Positions 7,780-15,922 of a stretch of 64,000 bases of DNA are shown here, piece after piece; position 1 is the stretch's first letter, and every line of letters starts with the position of its first letter. Both the position numbers and the translations under genes were made by a program. The notes below the pieces were generated by a model. It saw only the letters and a list, made by a program, of their open reading frames with translations, was not told where the DNA came from and searched no databases. The DNA is from Comamonas terrae. GTDB lineage: Bacteria; Pseudomonadota; Gammaproteobacteria; Burkholderiales; Burkholderiaceae_C. The stretch spans positions 186,001 to 250,000 of the forward strand of contig NZ_BCNT01000005.1 in assembly GCF_001544075.1 (NCBI RefSeq), given 5' to 3'.

Positions 7780-9846
7780 TCAGCCCGCCATCCGCGTGAC
7801 TTGCACGGCGCAGTCGTAAAAGCATGGGCCGCGGCCGATATCGGTCAGCTGCTGGTGTGTGAGCTGGTTGACGTTGGTGCCGTTCTCGCCCAGCTTGCGC
7901 CACCAGATCCCCAGGCCCACGACCACCCCCTTGCGCGCGCGGCCGTTGAGGCTGGCATGGCAGACATGCTCGCCGCGGTCGTTGAAGACCCGCACCCTGT
8001 CGCCGTCGGCAATGCCGCGCGCCGCCGCGTCGTCGGGGTGCAGTTCCAGCAGCGGGCGGCTTTCCATGCGCTGCAGGCTGGCCACATTGACGAAGCTGCT
8101 GTTGAGGAAGTTGCGCGCCGGCGGCGAGATCATGGCCAGCGGGTGCCGGTCCGTGGGCGGCTCGTGGTTGGGCAGGTGGTCGGGCACGGTGTTCACGCCC
8201 AGGGCGGCCAGGGCGCTGCTGTCGAATTCGCACTTGCCTGAAGGCGTGGCAAAGCCGCCGTCGGCGAACGGTGCCTCGGGCAGCGGGATGCGCGCAAAGC
8301 CCTGTTGCAGCAGCTCTTCGAAATCGATAGCTGTCTGCGCAACCGCCGTGCGGCACAGCGCCTCGTCGGATTCCTGGAAATGCGGCGCCGCAAACGCGGC
8401 GTCATGGCGGGCCATATGGGCGGCCAGCGCGCGGAAGACGGCGGCATTGCTGCGCGCCTGGCCCCGGGGGGCAATGGCCGGGCGGTTGAGCAGCACGTCG
8501 GTATGGCCGTAGCTGCCGTGGATGTCCCAGTGCTCCAGCTGGGTGGTGGCCGGCAGAACGTAATCGGCATGGTCGGCCGTGTCGGTCATGAAATGCTCGA
8601 TCACCACGGTGAACAGGTCCTCGCGCGCAAAGCCGGCGGCCACCTTGGCCGACTCGGGCGCCACGGCCACGGGGTTGCTGTTGTAGACCACGATGGCCTC
8701 GATGCGCGGGCCGAAGCGGCCGCCGCCTTCGTGCAGCAGGGCATCGCCGATCGTGCTCATGTTGATGGTGCGCGGCCGCCGATCGCCCAGCAGCTGCGGC
8801 ATCTGCAGCCGCGCGCGGGCAAAGGGCTGCGCGCCCGAGCTGGACAGCAGCAGGCCGCCGGCGCGGTGGCGCCAGGCGCCCACCAGCGCGGGTAGGCAGG
8901 CAATGGCGCGTACCGCATTGCCGCCGCCGCGCACGCGCTGCATGCCGTAGTTCAGGCGGATGGCGGCGGGCGTCGTCGTACCGTAGTCGCGCGCCAGCTG
9001 GCGGATCTGTTCGACGGGCAGGCCGCAGACCTGGGCCGCGCGCTCGGGCGGCCATTGCAGCGCGCGCGCCCTGAGCGGTTCCCAGCCCAGCGTGTGGCGC
9101 GCGATGTAGTCGTGGTCCAGCCAGTCGTTGGCGATCAGCTCGTGCATCAGCGCCAGGGCCAGCGCCGCGTCGGTGCCGGGCAGCAGCTGCAGGTGCTCGT
9201 GGCATTTCTCGGCGGTCTCGCTCCTGCGCGGATCGATGCACACCAGGCGCGCGCCGTTGCGCTTGGCTTCCTGCGCGTAGCGCCAGAAGTGCAGATTGCT
9301 GGCAATGCTGTTGCTGCCCCAGATGATGATCAGCCGGCTTTCGGCAAAAAACTCCATGCGCATGCCCAGCTTGCCGCCGTAGGTGGCGGCCAGCGCCTCG
9401 CCGCCGGCGCTGGCGCAGATGGTGCGGTCCAGCAGGCTGGCTCCGAGCTGGTGGAAAAAGCGCCGGTCCATGCTTTCGCCCTGGACCAGGCCCATGGTGC
9501 CCGCATAGCTGTAGGGCAGCACGGCTTCGGGCTCGCGCCTGGCAATGGCGTGCAGCCGTGCGGCGATGTCGCTCAGGGCTTCGTCCCAGCTCACCGGCAC
9601 GAACCGGCCGCTGCCCTTGGGGCCGCTGCGCTTGAGCGGCTGCAGCACGCGCTCGGCATGGTAAGTGCGCTCCGTGTACTTGCTGACCTTGGCGCACAGC
9701 ACGCCGCCGGTGTGCGTGTGGGCCGGATTGCCCTGCACCTTGATGGCCGTGCCGCCGGCCACGGTGGTGACGAGCGAACAGGTGTCGGGGCAGTCGTGCG
9801 GGCAGGCACCGATGACTTGGGCCGGGGTGTCGGTGGGGGTGGGCAT
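7780..9846 (-). CDS. Molybdopterin-dependent oxidoreductase (DMSO reductase superfamily)
   Basis: A 688-residue catalytic subunit. The N-terminus carries CPHDCPDTC plus a fourth cysteine (GGVLCAK) for a [4Fe-4S] cluster, followed by the molybdopterin-binding domains and the C-terminal dinucleotide-binding domain (PPARNFLNSSF and GDRVRVFNDRG regions). No Tat signal is visible, so it is likely cytoplasmic. Many close relatives are annotated only as assimilatory-type or formate-dehydrogenase-like oxidoreductases, and the substrate cannot be assigned. The ATG at 9846 is chosen, but a GTG at 9915 would add 23 residues. It is divergent from the M20D amidohydrolase. Confidence 0.85.
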   Translation of the reverse strand: MPTPTDTPAQVIGACPHDCPDTCSLVTTVAGGTAIKVQGNPAHTHTGGVLCAKVSKYTERTYHAERVLQPLKRSGPKGSGRFVPVSWDEALSDIAARLHAIARREPEAVLPYSYAGTMGLVQGESMDRRFFHQLGASLLDRTICASAGGEALAATYGGKLGMRMEFFAESRLIIIWGSNSIASNLHFWRYAQEAKRNGARLVCIDPRRSETAEKCHEHLQLLPGTDAALALALMHELIANDWLDHDYIARHTLGWEPLRARALQWPPERAAQVCGLPVEQIRQLARDYGTTTPAAIRLNYGMQRVRGGGNAVRAIACLPALVGAWRHRAGGLLLSSSGAQPFARARLQMPQLLGDRRPRTINMSTIGDALLHEGGGRFGPRIEAIVVYNSNPVAVAPESAKVAAGFAREDLFTVVIEHFMTDTADHADYVLPATTQLEHWDIHGSYGHTDVLLNRPAIAPRGQARSNAAVFRALAAHMARHDAAFAAPHFQESDEALCRTAVAQTAIDFEELLQQGFARIPLPEAPFADGGFATPSGKCEFDSSALAALGVNTVPDHLPNHEPPTDRHPLAMISPPARNFLNSSFVNVASLQRMESRPLLELHPDDAAARGIADGDRVRVFNDRGEHVCHASLNGRARKGVVVGLGIWWRKLGENGTNVNQLTHQQLTDIGRGPCFYDCAVQVTRMAG

Positions 9847-9965
9847 GGTGTGGGCTGGTTTTTGGGAAGAAGGTGCCGGCGGGCGGCCCTGCAGCGCCTT
9901 ATTATGCGTGGGCACCGGCGTCGAATCATGTGGAATTCACGGTGCGTGCGAGAGGAGAGTGCGCC

Positions 9966-11168
9966 ATGGCCTTGCTGCCGGAACTTGAGGAAAGCGCTGC
10001 GGCCATTGCGGCCCTGCGCCGCGATATCCATGCCCATCCGGAGCTGTGCTTCGAGGAGGTGCGCACTTCGGACCTGGTCGCAGCCCGGCTGGAGCAGTGG
10101 GGCGTCGAAGTTCACCGCGGCCTGGGGCGCACCGGCGTGGTCGGGACCCTCCGCGGCCGCGACGGAGGCGCCAGCGGCAGGGCGATCGGCCTGCGCGCCG
10201 ACATGGATGCCCTGCCCATGCAGGAGTTCAACACCTTTGTCCACGCGAGCCGCCACGCCGGCAAGATGCACGCCTGCGGGCATGACGGCCACACGGCCAT
10301 GCTGCTCGCGGCGGCCCAGTACCTGGCCGCGCACCGCGAGTCCTTCGAAGGCACGGTCTACGTGATCTTCCAGCCGGCCGAGGAAGGCGGCGGCGGTGCC
10401 CGCGAGATGGTCAAGGACGGCCTGTTCACCCGGTTTCCCATGCAGGCCGTGTTCGGCATGCACAACTGGCCCGGCATGAGGGCCGGCACCATGGCCGTGG
10501 GTGCCGGGCCGGCCATGGCGTCGAGCAACGAGTTCAGGATCGTGGTGCGCGGCAAGGGCGGCCACGCAGCCATGCCGCACATGGTGGTCGACCCCGTGCC
10601 CGTGGCGGCCCAGCTCATCCTGGCCCTGCAGACCATCGTGAGCCGCAACGTCAAGCCCATCGAGGCCGGCGTGGTCTCGGTCACCATGGTGCATGCGGGC
10701 GAGGCCACCAACGTGGTGCCCGACAGCGTGGAACTGCAGGGTACGGTACGGACCTTCACGCTCGAAGTGCTGGACCTGATCGAGCAGCGCATGCGGCAGC
10801 TTAGCGAATCCATTTGCCAGGCCCATGGCGCACAGTGCGAATTCGAGTTCGTGCGCAACTACCCGCCCACCATCAACAGCGCTGCCGAGGCCGAGTTCGC
10901 CCGGCAGGTCATGCGCGAGATCCTGGGCGACGAGGGCGTCGTGCCGCAGGAGCCTTCCATGGGTGCCGAGGACTTCGCCTTCATGCTGCTCGAAAAGCCC
11001 GGCGCCTACTGCTTCATCGCCAACGGCGACGGGGACCACCGCGCCCCGGGCCATGGCGGCGGGCCGTGCACGCTGCACAACCCGAGCTACGACTTCAATG
11101 ACGCGCTGATACCGCTGGGGGCGACGTTCTGGGTGAAGCTGGCGCAGAGGTGGCTGGCGGCCACCTGA
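9966..11168 (+). CDS. M20D family amidohydrolase (N-acyl amino acid or hippurate hydrolase type)
   Basis: A 400-residue zinc metallopeptidase of the M20D group, which hydrolyses N-acylated amino acids such as hippurate. Characteristic motifs are LRADMDALPMQE, MHACGHDGHTAM (metal-binding Cys/His), the catalytic PAEEGGGG and the lid-domain segment GKGGHAAMPH. No signal peptide is present, so it is cytoplasmic. The start at 9966 is supported by an AGGAGAG ribosome-binding site. It is convergent with the MFS gene downstream, with a weak hairpin (GCCGGG/CCCGGC, 11196-11213) between them. Confidence 0.9.
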   Translation: MALLPELEESAAAIAALRRDIHAHPELCFEEVRTSDLVAARLEQWGVEVHRGLGRTGVVGTLRGRDGGASGRAIGLRADMDALPMQEFNTFVHASRHAGKMHACGHDGHTAMLLAAAQYLAAHRESFEGTVYVIFQPAEEGGGGAREMVKDGLFTRFPMQAVFGMHNWPGMRAGTMAVGAGPAMASSNEFRIVVRGKGGHAAMPHMVVDPVPVAAQLILALQTIVSRNVKPIEAGVVSVTMVHAGEATNVVPDSVELQGTVRTFTLEVLDLIEQRMRQLSESICQAHGAQCEFEFVRNYPPTINSAAEAEFARQVMREILGDEGVVPQEPSMGAEDFAFMLLEKPGAYCFIANGDGDHRAPGHGGGPCTLHNPSYDFNDALIPLGATFWVKLAQRWLAAT

Positions 11169-11270
11169 ATGGGATTGCAGGCATGAATGGTAGAAGCCGG
11201 GGCGAAACCCGGCCTCTGCCTCTTCAAATAGGCATATGGCCCGCATTCTGAGTGCACAGGCTGCAAGACA

Positions 11271-12815
11271 TCATTTCAAATGCCGCTGCACGCTGACCAC
11301 CACGGCCGCCGCCGCGGCCACCAGGGCCAGCCACTGGTACAGGTCCTGGCAGGCCATGAAAAACGCCTGGTGGTGCACCACGGCGCTCATCTCGGCCAGT
11401 GCGGCGCCATGCGCCTGGCTGGCGGTGTAGCCCAGGTGCTCGAAAGCGGCTTGCAGCCTTGCCAGCCAGTCCACGGCGGCCGGGCTGGAGGGCGTGACGC
11501 GGCCCATGAGCTCGGTGTACTCGGTGAACTGGCTGTCCTGCAGCGCCACCGCAGCCACGGCCGAGGCGAACGAGGCCATCATCTGGCGCATGATGTTCTT
11601 GCTCTGGTAGCCCTTGGCGAACAGGGAGTCGCCCAGCGCGCGGAAGGTCAGGGCCGCCACGGGCAGCACCATGAGCACGCCGAAGAAGCCCTTGACGACC
11701 AGCGCCCCGAACAGCGCGCTATAGGGAGCGTCCGGCGCAATCTTGCTCATCCACCAGCAGGCCAGCGCCATGGCCGTGCAGCCGGCCATCATCATGGCGC
11801 GCTTGTTGCTCACCTTGCCCGCGTACCGGATGTAGAAGATGGCGACCACCAAGCTGATGGCCGCGGAGAAGCTGTTGAGCCAGCCCGTGGTGACCAGCGG
11901 AATGTTCAGGCCCTGCTCGGCAAACTGCGGGAACAGGTAGTTGCTGAAGTTGATCACGAAGTAATACAGCGCGTACAGCGCCAGGCCCACGAGAAAGCCC
12001 GGGTGCGTGAGATCGCGCAGGTGCAGCAGCGGCTCGTCGTGCTTCCACTGGTGCAGGCCGAACAGGCCCAGCAGCAGCACGCCGGTCAGCACGATCAGGA
12101 CCAGGCGCTCGGGCCGGTCGAACAGCTCGTAGCGCGCCTCGGAAAAGCTCCACTGCACGCAGCCCACGGCCAGCACGAACATCAGCACGGGCGCCACCGA
12201 GAAGCGCACCGGCGTATGGCTGCGGCCCAGGTGGCGTGGCAGCATCCAGCGCACGCCGGCAGCCAGCAGGCCCACCAGCGGCAGCACGATCCAGAACACC
12301 CAGCGCCAGCCCCAGCTGTCCACCAGCCAGGCCGACAGAACCGGGCCGATGGCGCCGACGCTGAAGATGCTCAACATGTAGATGCGCACGGCCCGCGGAC
12401 GCAGCTGGACGGAGAACAGCAGCGGTATCAGCACCCGCGTGCTGATGAAGAAGGCGCCGCCGCCCATGCCCTGCACGAGGCGGGCCGTGGTCAGCTCCGC
12501 CAGATTGGCCGCGTTGGCCGAGGCCAGGTCGCCGGCGCCGTAGAGCAGCAGGGCGATGAGCAGGTAGTGCCGGTAGCCGAAATGGCGCGTCAGCCATTGC
12601 TGCAGGGCGATCATGAGCATGCTGCCGATGGCGTAGGCCGCCTGCACCTGGGCAAACTCGCGCGGCGCCACGCCGATGCCGCCCAGGATGTGGGAGGAGC
12701 CGAAAACGAACATGCCGTTTTCGAGGAACTCCATGCCCACCAGGGCGCCGAGCAGCCACATCAGCAGGCGTTGCTTGCGGCGATGCATGAACTGTTGCCA
12801 GCGCTGGGCTTTCAT
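11271..12815 (-). CDS. MFS transporter, DHA2-like (14 TM)
   Basis: A 514-residue integral membrane protein with about 14 hydrophobic helices, the number typical of the DHA2 drug:H+ antiporter branch of the major facilitator superfamily. It lies 42 bases downstream of a MarR-family regulator on the same strand, the usual arrangement for an exporter controlled by a MarR repressor. No membrane-fusion (HlyD/EmrA) partner is next to it. The substrate is unknown. Confidence 0.85.
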   Translation of the reverse strand: MKAQRWQQFMHRRKQRLLMWLLGALVGMEFLENGMFVFGSSHILGGIGVAPREFAQVQAAYAIGSMLMIALQQWLTRHFGYRHYLLIALLLYGAGDLASANAANLAELTTARLVQGMGGGAFFISTRVLIPLLFSVQLRPRAVRIYMLSIFSVGAIGPVLSAWLVDSWGWRWVFWIVLPLVGLLAAGVRWMLPRHLGRSHTPVRFSVAPVLMFVLAVGCVQWSFSEARYELFDRPERLVLIVLTGVLLLGLFGLHQWKHDEPLLHLRDLTHPGFLVGLALYALYYFVINFSNYLFPQFAEQGLNIPLVTTGWLNSFSAAISLVVAIFYIRYAGKVSNKRAMMMAGCTAMALACWWMSKIAPDAPYSALFGALVVKGFFGVLMVLPVAALTFRALGDSLFAKGYQSKNIMRQMMASFASAVAAVALQDSQFTEYTELMGRVTPSSPAAVDWLARLQAAFEHLGYTASQAHGAALAEMSAVVHHQAFFMACQDLYQWLALVAAAAAVVVSVQRHLK

Positions 12816-12857
12816 GGGATGACCTGCTATGGATTCAGACTGTCTTGCGCAGGCCCA

Positions 12858-13394
12858 TCAAGCGTTTGCGCGGATGTTCGCATGGGCACTGTCTGTCGCT
12901 TCCCCTGGGGCCTGAGGCTGCTGCAGTCCGCTGTGCACCTGGCGCAGCTGCTGCTGCAGCAACCGCGTGGCCTGCTCGCCCAGGCATGCCCAGGCCTGCA
13001 GGTAGACCTGCTGCACCACGGGCACGCAGCGCTGCAGCAGTTGCGTGCCTGCCGGCGTCAGTGCCAGCTGCAGGCTGCGGCGGTCCTGCACATCCTGGGT
13101 GCGGACCAGCAGGCTTTTCTTTTCCAGGCCGTCAAGCAACCGCGTGACCTGGGTGCGCGTGGCGTCCAGCGACACGCCGAGGTCGGAGGGGCGCAGGGGC
13201 TCGTGCACGCTGTCGGACAGCAGGTGCAGGGCCAGGTATTCGCGCATGTGCAGGGCAAAGGGTGCGAGGGCTTCGTCCACGCGGCGTTCCAGCAGCGTGG
13301 CGGTGTGCAGCAGCAGGCGGGAGGCGGCCACCGCATCCCGGTGGCGGGCCGGCTTGCCGGCCAGGATGCGTTCCAGGCGTGAATCCAGACTCAT
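12858..13394 (-). CDS. MarR family transcriptional regulator
   Basis: A 178-residue MarR-family protein. The winged helix region (about residues 50-110) includes LRPSDLGVSLDATRTQVTRLL, and a beta-wing follows (VRTQDVQDRRS). MarR proteins typically repress an adjacent efflux operon and release DNA on binding phenolics or other small molecules. The ATG at 13394 is preferred over an upstream TTG because AAAGAG lies eight bases before it. The nested inverted repeats at 13407-13445 are candidate operators, and the downstream MFS gene is the probable target. Confidence 0.88.
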   Translation of the reverse strand: MSLDSRLERILAGKPARHRDAVAASRLLLHTATLLERRVDEALAPFALHMREYLALHLLSDSVHEPLRPSDLGVSLDATRTQVTRLLDGLEKKSLLVRTQDVQDRRSLQLALTPAGTQLLQRCVPVVQQVYLQAWACLGEQATRLLQQQLRQVHSGLQQPQAPGEATDSAHANIRANA

Positions 13395-13406
13395 GGCATG
13401 CTCTTT

Positions 13407-13445
13407 ATTTGATTTCAAATGAAATTATATCCTTTGCAATCAAAT
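13407..13445. promoter_or_regulatory. Candidate MarR operator region
   Basis: Immediately upstream of the MarR start, the AT-rich stretch holds a perfect inverted repeat ATTTCA-AA-TGAAAT (13412-13425). A wider pair, ATTTGAT (13407-13413) and ATCAAAT (13439-13445), surrounds it. The position suits autoregulation of the marR-MFS operon. Binding by this protein is inferred from location only. Confidence 0.5.
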
Positions 13446-13557
13446 CGGTGGTCGGCACGGATAGACCCTGCGGCCGCAGTGGCCGCCGCGGTTTCCAAGA
13501 GACAAAGACATCCCTCATGAGGCATGCGCGCAGATGCCGTATACATGTGTTTAAAAA

Positions 13558-13571
13558 AGAACGATCGTTCT
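13558..13571. promoter_or_regulatory. Perfect 14-bp palindrome upstream of acyl-CoA-binding protein
   Basis: AGAACGATCGTTCT is a perfect palindrome 58 bases before the acyl-CoA-binding protein start. It has the symmetry and size of operators used by TetR-family regulators, several of which control acyl-CoA metabolism in proteobacteria. No TetR gene is in the window, so the regulator is unknown. Confidence 0.45.
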
Positions 13572-13629
13572 AATTTGAGCGTTTTTTCGCTACACTGGCT
13601 GGGATTTTCAAAACCCAAGGAGACTTGCC

Positions 13630-13884
13630 ATGTCCGACCTGAACGCCAATTTCGAAGCTGCGGTCAAGAATTCCACTTCGATCAGCGAGCGCCCCGACAA
13701 CGCCACGCTGCTCAAGATCTACGCGCTGTACAAGCAGGCCACCGAAGGCGACAACGAAACCAAGAAGCCCAGCTTCACCGACATGGTGGCGCGCGCCAAG
13801 TGGGATGCCTGGGACAAGCTCAATGGCACTTCGCCCGATGAAGCCAAGCAGCAGTACATCGACCTGATCGAATCGCTGCGCTGA
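13630..13884 (+). CDS. Acyl-CoA-binding protein
   Basis: An 84-residue protein of the ACBP family, a four-helix bundle that binds long-chain acyl-CoA esters. The family signatures YALYKQATEGD and KWDAWDKLNG are both present, including the conserved lysine and aromatic residues that contact CoA. Length matches the family. ACBP is common in eukaryotes and scattered in bacteria. The gene is a single unit between a palindromic upstream site (13558-13571) and a strong terminator (13923-13956). Translation starts at 13630 behind an AAGGAG site. Confidence 0.93.
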   Translation: MSDLNANFEAAVKNSTSISERPDNATLLKIYALYKQATEGDNETKKPSFTDMVARAKWDAWDKLNGTSPDEAKQQYIDLIESLR

Positions 13885-13922
13885 TCCATTGGCGAAGCTG
13901 CGCCCGCAGCCTCCATCCATGA

Positions 13923-13956
13923 AAAAGGCCTGTCTTGGCAACAAGACAGGCCTTTT
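13923..13956. terminator. Bidirectional rho-independent terminator
   Basis: Perfect 15-bp stem (AAAAGGCCTGTCTTG, loop GCAA, CAAGACAGGCCTTTT) between the convergent acyl-CoA-binding protein and phosphoethanolamine transferase genes. T-runs flank the stem on both strands, so it can end transcription from either side. Confidence 0.92.
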
Positions 13957-13975
13957 GCGTGGCGGCAGCCAGATG

Positions 13976-15679
13976 TCAGCGGCAGCTTTGCAGCGCGTCC
14001 AGCGCCGGCTTGTAGGTGGGGCTGGCCACGTCCAGCAGGCCCAGCACCGTGTGGTAAAGATTGTCGTGGGAGACGGGCTTGTCCAGTTCCTTGCGCAGGC
14101 AGGCTTCGCCCACATGGGTGCGTGCGCCCAGCGTGCCCAGCCAGGCGATCATGGGCACGTGCTTTTGCTCGTCGGGAGCGATGGCGTAGGGAATGCCGTG
14201 CAGGTACAGGCCGTTTTCCCCCAGCGACTCGCCATGGTCGGACATGTAGAGCAGGCCTGTCTCGTAGCGGGCTTGCTGCTGCGTGAGCCAGTCTATGGTC
14301 TGCGCCAGGAACAGGTCGCCGTAGCGGATGGAGTTGTCGTAGACATTGACCACGTGCTCGCGCGGGCAGCCCGACAGCGCGTTGGTCTCGCACTCGGGCT
14401 TGAAGACCTTGGTTTCGCGCGTGGAGCGCTTGTAGTAGGCCGGGCCATGGCTGCCCATCTCGTGCATGACCAGCACGATGCCCCGGGCCCGGCGCGCCGG
14501 GTCGAGCTTGGCGATGCGCTCGTCGAGGCCGCTGAGCAGCATGCCGTCCAGGCATTCGCCGTCGGTCGTGCACAGGGCCTTGCCTTCGGGCGTGTTCACG
14601 CGGTCGGCCGTGCTGGCCGAAGGCACGCGCTCGCACACGCCCTTGCAGCCGGCCTGGTTGTCTATCCACAGCACGGCCAGGCCGGCGGCCTGCAGCACGT
14701 CGAGCAGATTGTCATGGTCGGCCTTGGTGCCGTAGAAGCCCTCGCGGCCCAGGTGCGAGAACATGCAGGGCACGGACTCGCGCGTGCTGGTGCCGCAGGA
14801 GTAGGCGTTGCGCCAGCTCAGCACGTCGCGCCTGGCCAGCTCGGGGTTGGTGTCGCGCGCATAGCCGTTGAGGCTGAAGTTGGCCGCACGCGCGGTCTCG
14901 CCCACCACCAGCACGAACAGCGGCGGCTTGCTGCCGGCCGCATAGCTGGCGCCCAGGGCCGCGCCGCCCGTGATGCTGACAAACGGCCGCTTCTTGTGCA
15001 GCACGGGCTTGAGGGCCGTGTCCACCACGGCCAGCACGGGGTTCACGGGGTTGAACATGTAGCGCAGCCACAGGTTGTTGCGCACCACGGGCGCCAGCTC
15101 CCGGTAGGAGACAAAGACCGAGGCGGCCAGCAGCGCGGCGGCCAGCACGAACAGGCCCAGGGTGCGCAGCAGGCTGGCGAGCGCGGTGCGGCCGCCGCGT
15201 ATCGGCAGGCGCCACAGCCACAGGGCCGGGACGCCGACGATGACGGCCACTTCGAGCAGCAGCCTGGGGTTGAACAGATCCGCGCTTTCGCGAACGTCGG
15301 TCTGCAGCACGTTGTTGATCATGCCGCTGTCCATCATGGTGCCGTACTCGACCATGAAGTACTGCGAGCAGGCCGCCGTCAGCAGCAGCAGCAGCCAGAC
15401 CGGTTTCATCCAGCGCGGCCAGGCGGTGAAGCTCAGCAGCAGCGCGATGGCGAAAAACACCAGCGGCAGCGCGCGCAGCACCAGCACGGGCAGGCTGCCG
15501 GTATAGCCGTCCAATGTGGGCAGGCGCAGCCACAGCGCCCAGTTGGCGGTGAGCGTAAGCCAGGCCGACAGCAGCAGCACCACGGCTTGCGGGGAGCGCG
15601 GCGCGCGCAGGCGCTGCCATAAAGAAGGGGAGGACGAAGCAGGGGGAGGCGAGGATCGCGAAGGCAAAGACTGGGACAT
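13976..15679 (-). CDS. EptA-like phosphoethanolamine transferase
   Basis: A 567-residue inner-membrane enzyme of the EptA/YjdB family, which transfers phosphoethanolamine from phosphatidylethanolamine to lipid A. About five N-terminal membrane helices (residues 30-190) precede a periplasmic sulfatase-like domain. That domain shows the metal and catalytic motifs VVGETARAANFSL, the nucleophile region CGTSTRESVPCMF (threonine), HEMGSHGPAYY and SDHGESLGE. Family members can lower polymyxin susceptibility, but no regulator or resistance cluster is adjacent and it looks like an ordinary chromosomal gene. Confidence 0.92.
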   Translation of the reverse strand: MSQSLPSRSSPPPASSSPSLWQRLRAPRSPQAVVLLLSAWLTLTANWALWLRLPTLDGYTGSLPVLVLRALPLVFFAIALLLSFTAWPRWMKPVWLLLLLTAACSQYFMVEYGTMMDSGMINNVLQTDVRESADLFNPRLLLEVAVIVGVPALWLWRLPIRGGRTALASLLRTLGLFVLAAALLAASVFVSYRELAPVVRNNLWLRYMFNPVNPVLAVVDTALKPVLHKKRPFVSITGGAALGASYAAGSKPPLFVLVVGETARAANFSLNGYARDTNPELARRDVLSWRNAYSCGTSTRESVPCMFSHLGREGFYGTKADHDNLLDVLQAAGLAVLWIDNQAGCKGVCERVPSASTADRVNTPEGKALCTTDGECLDGMLLSGLDERIAKLDPARRARGIVLVMHEMGSHGPAYYKRSTRETKVFKPECETNALSGCPREHVVNVYDNSIRYGDLFLAQTIDWLTQQQARYETGLLYMSDHGESLGENGLYLHGIPYAIAPDEQKHVPMIAWLGTLGARTHVGEACLRKELDKPVSHDNLYHTVLGLLDVASPTYKPALDALQSCR

Positions 15680-15922
15680 TGTTCAAAGCCTAGCCGGGCA
15701 GGCTTAAGTGGATCTGAAGCGGATTGCTCAATGGGGGCATTGTCTCTTCAGCCCGGCAATCCCGGGCGGGCCACCGTCCAAAAAGCCCCCGCGCTTTCGG
15801 CCTTGTCCGCCCGTGCGGCCCGCCAGGCCGTGAAGCGGGCGCCGATACACGGCATCGGCTGCGCCGCCGAGTTTCATCGCGGCGGCCATCGCGGCCGCTG
15901 CGGCAGGCCGGTTCACTGATTC

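Noticed and set aside
11196-11213. GCCGGG/CCCGGC hairpin between convergent amidohydrolase and MFS genes
   Set aside because: Only six pairs and no T-run. Mentioned as weak, not called a terminator.
9591-11246. A 551-residue minus-strand open frame
   Set aside because: Antisense to the M20D amidohydrolase, which has clear catalytic motifs. The frame has none.
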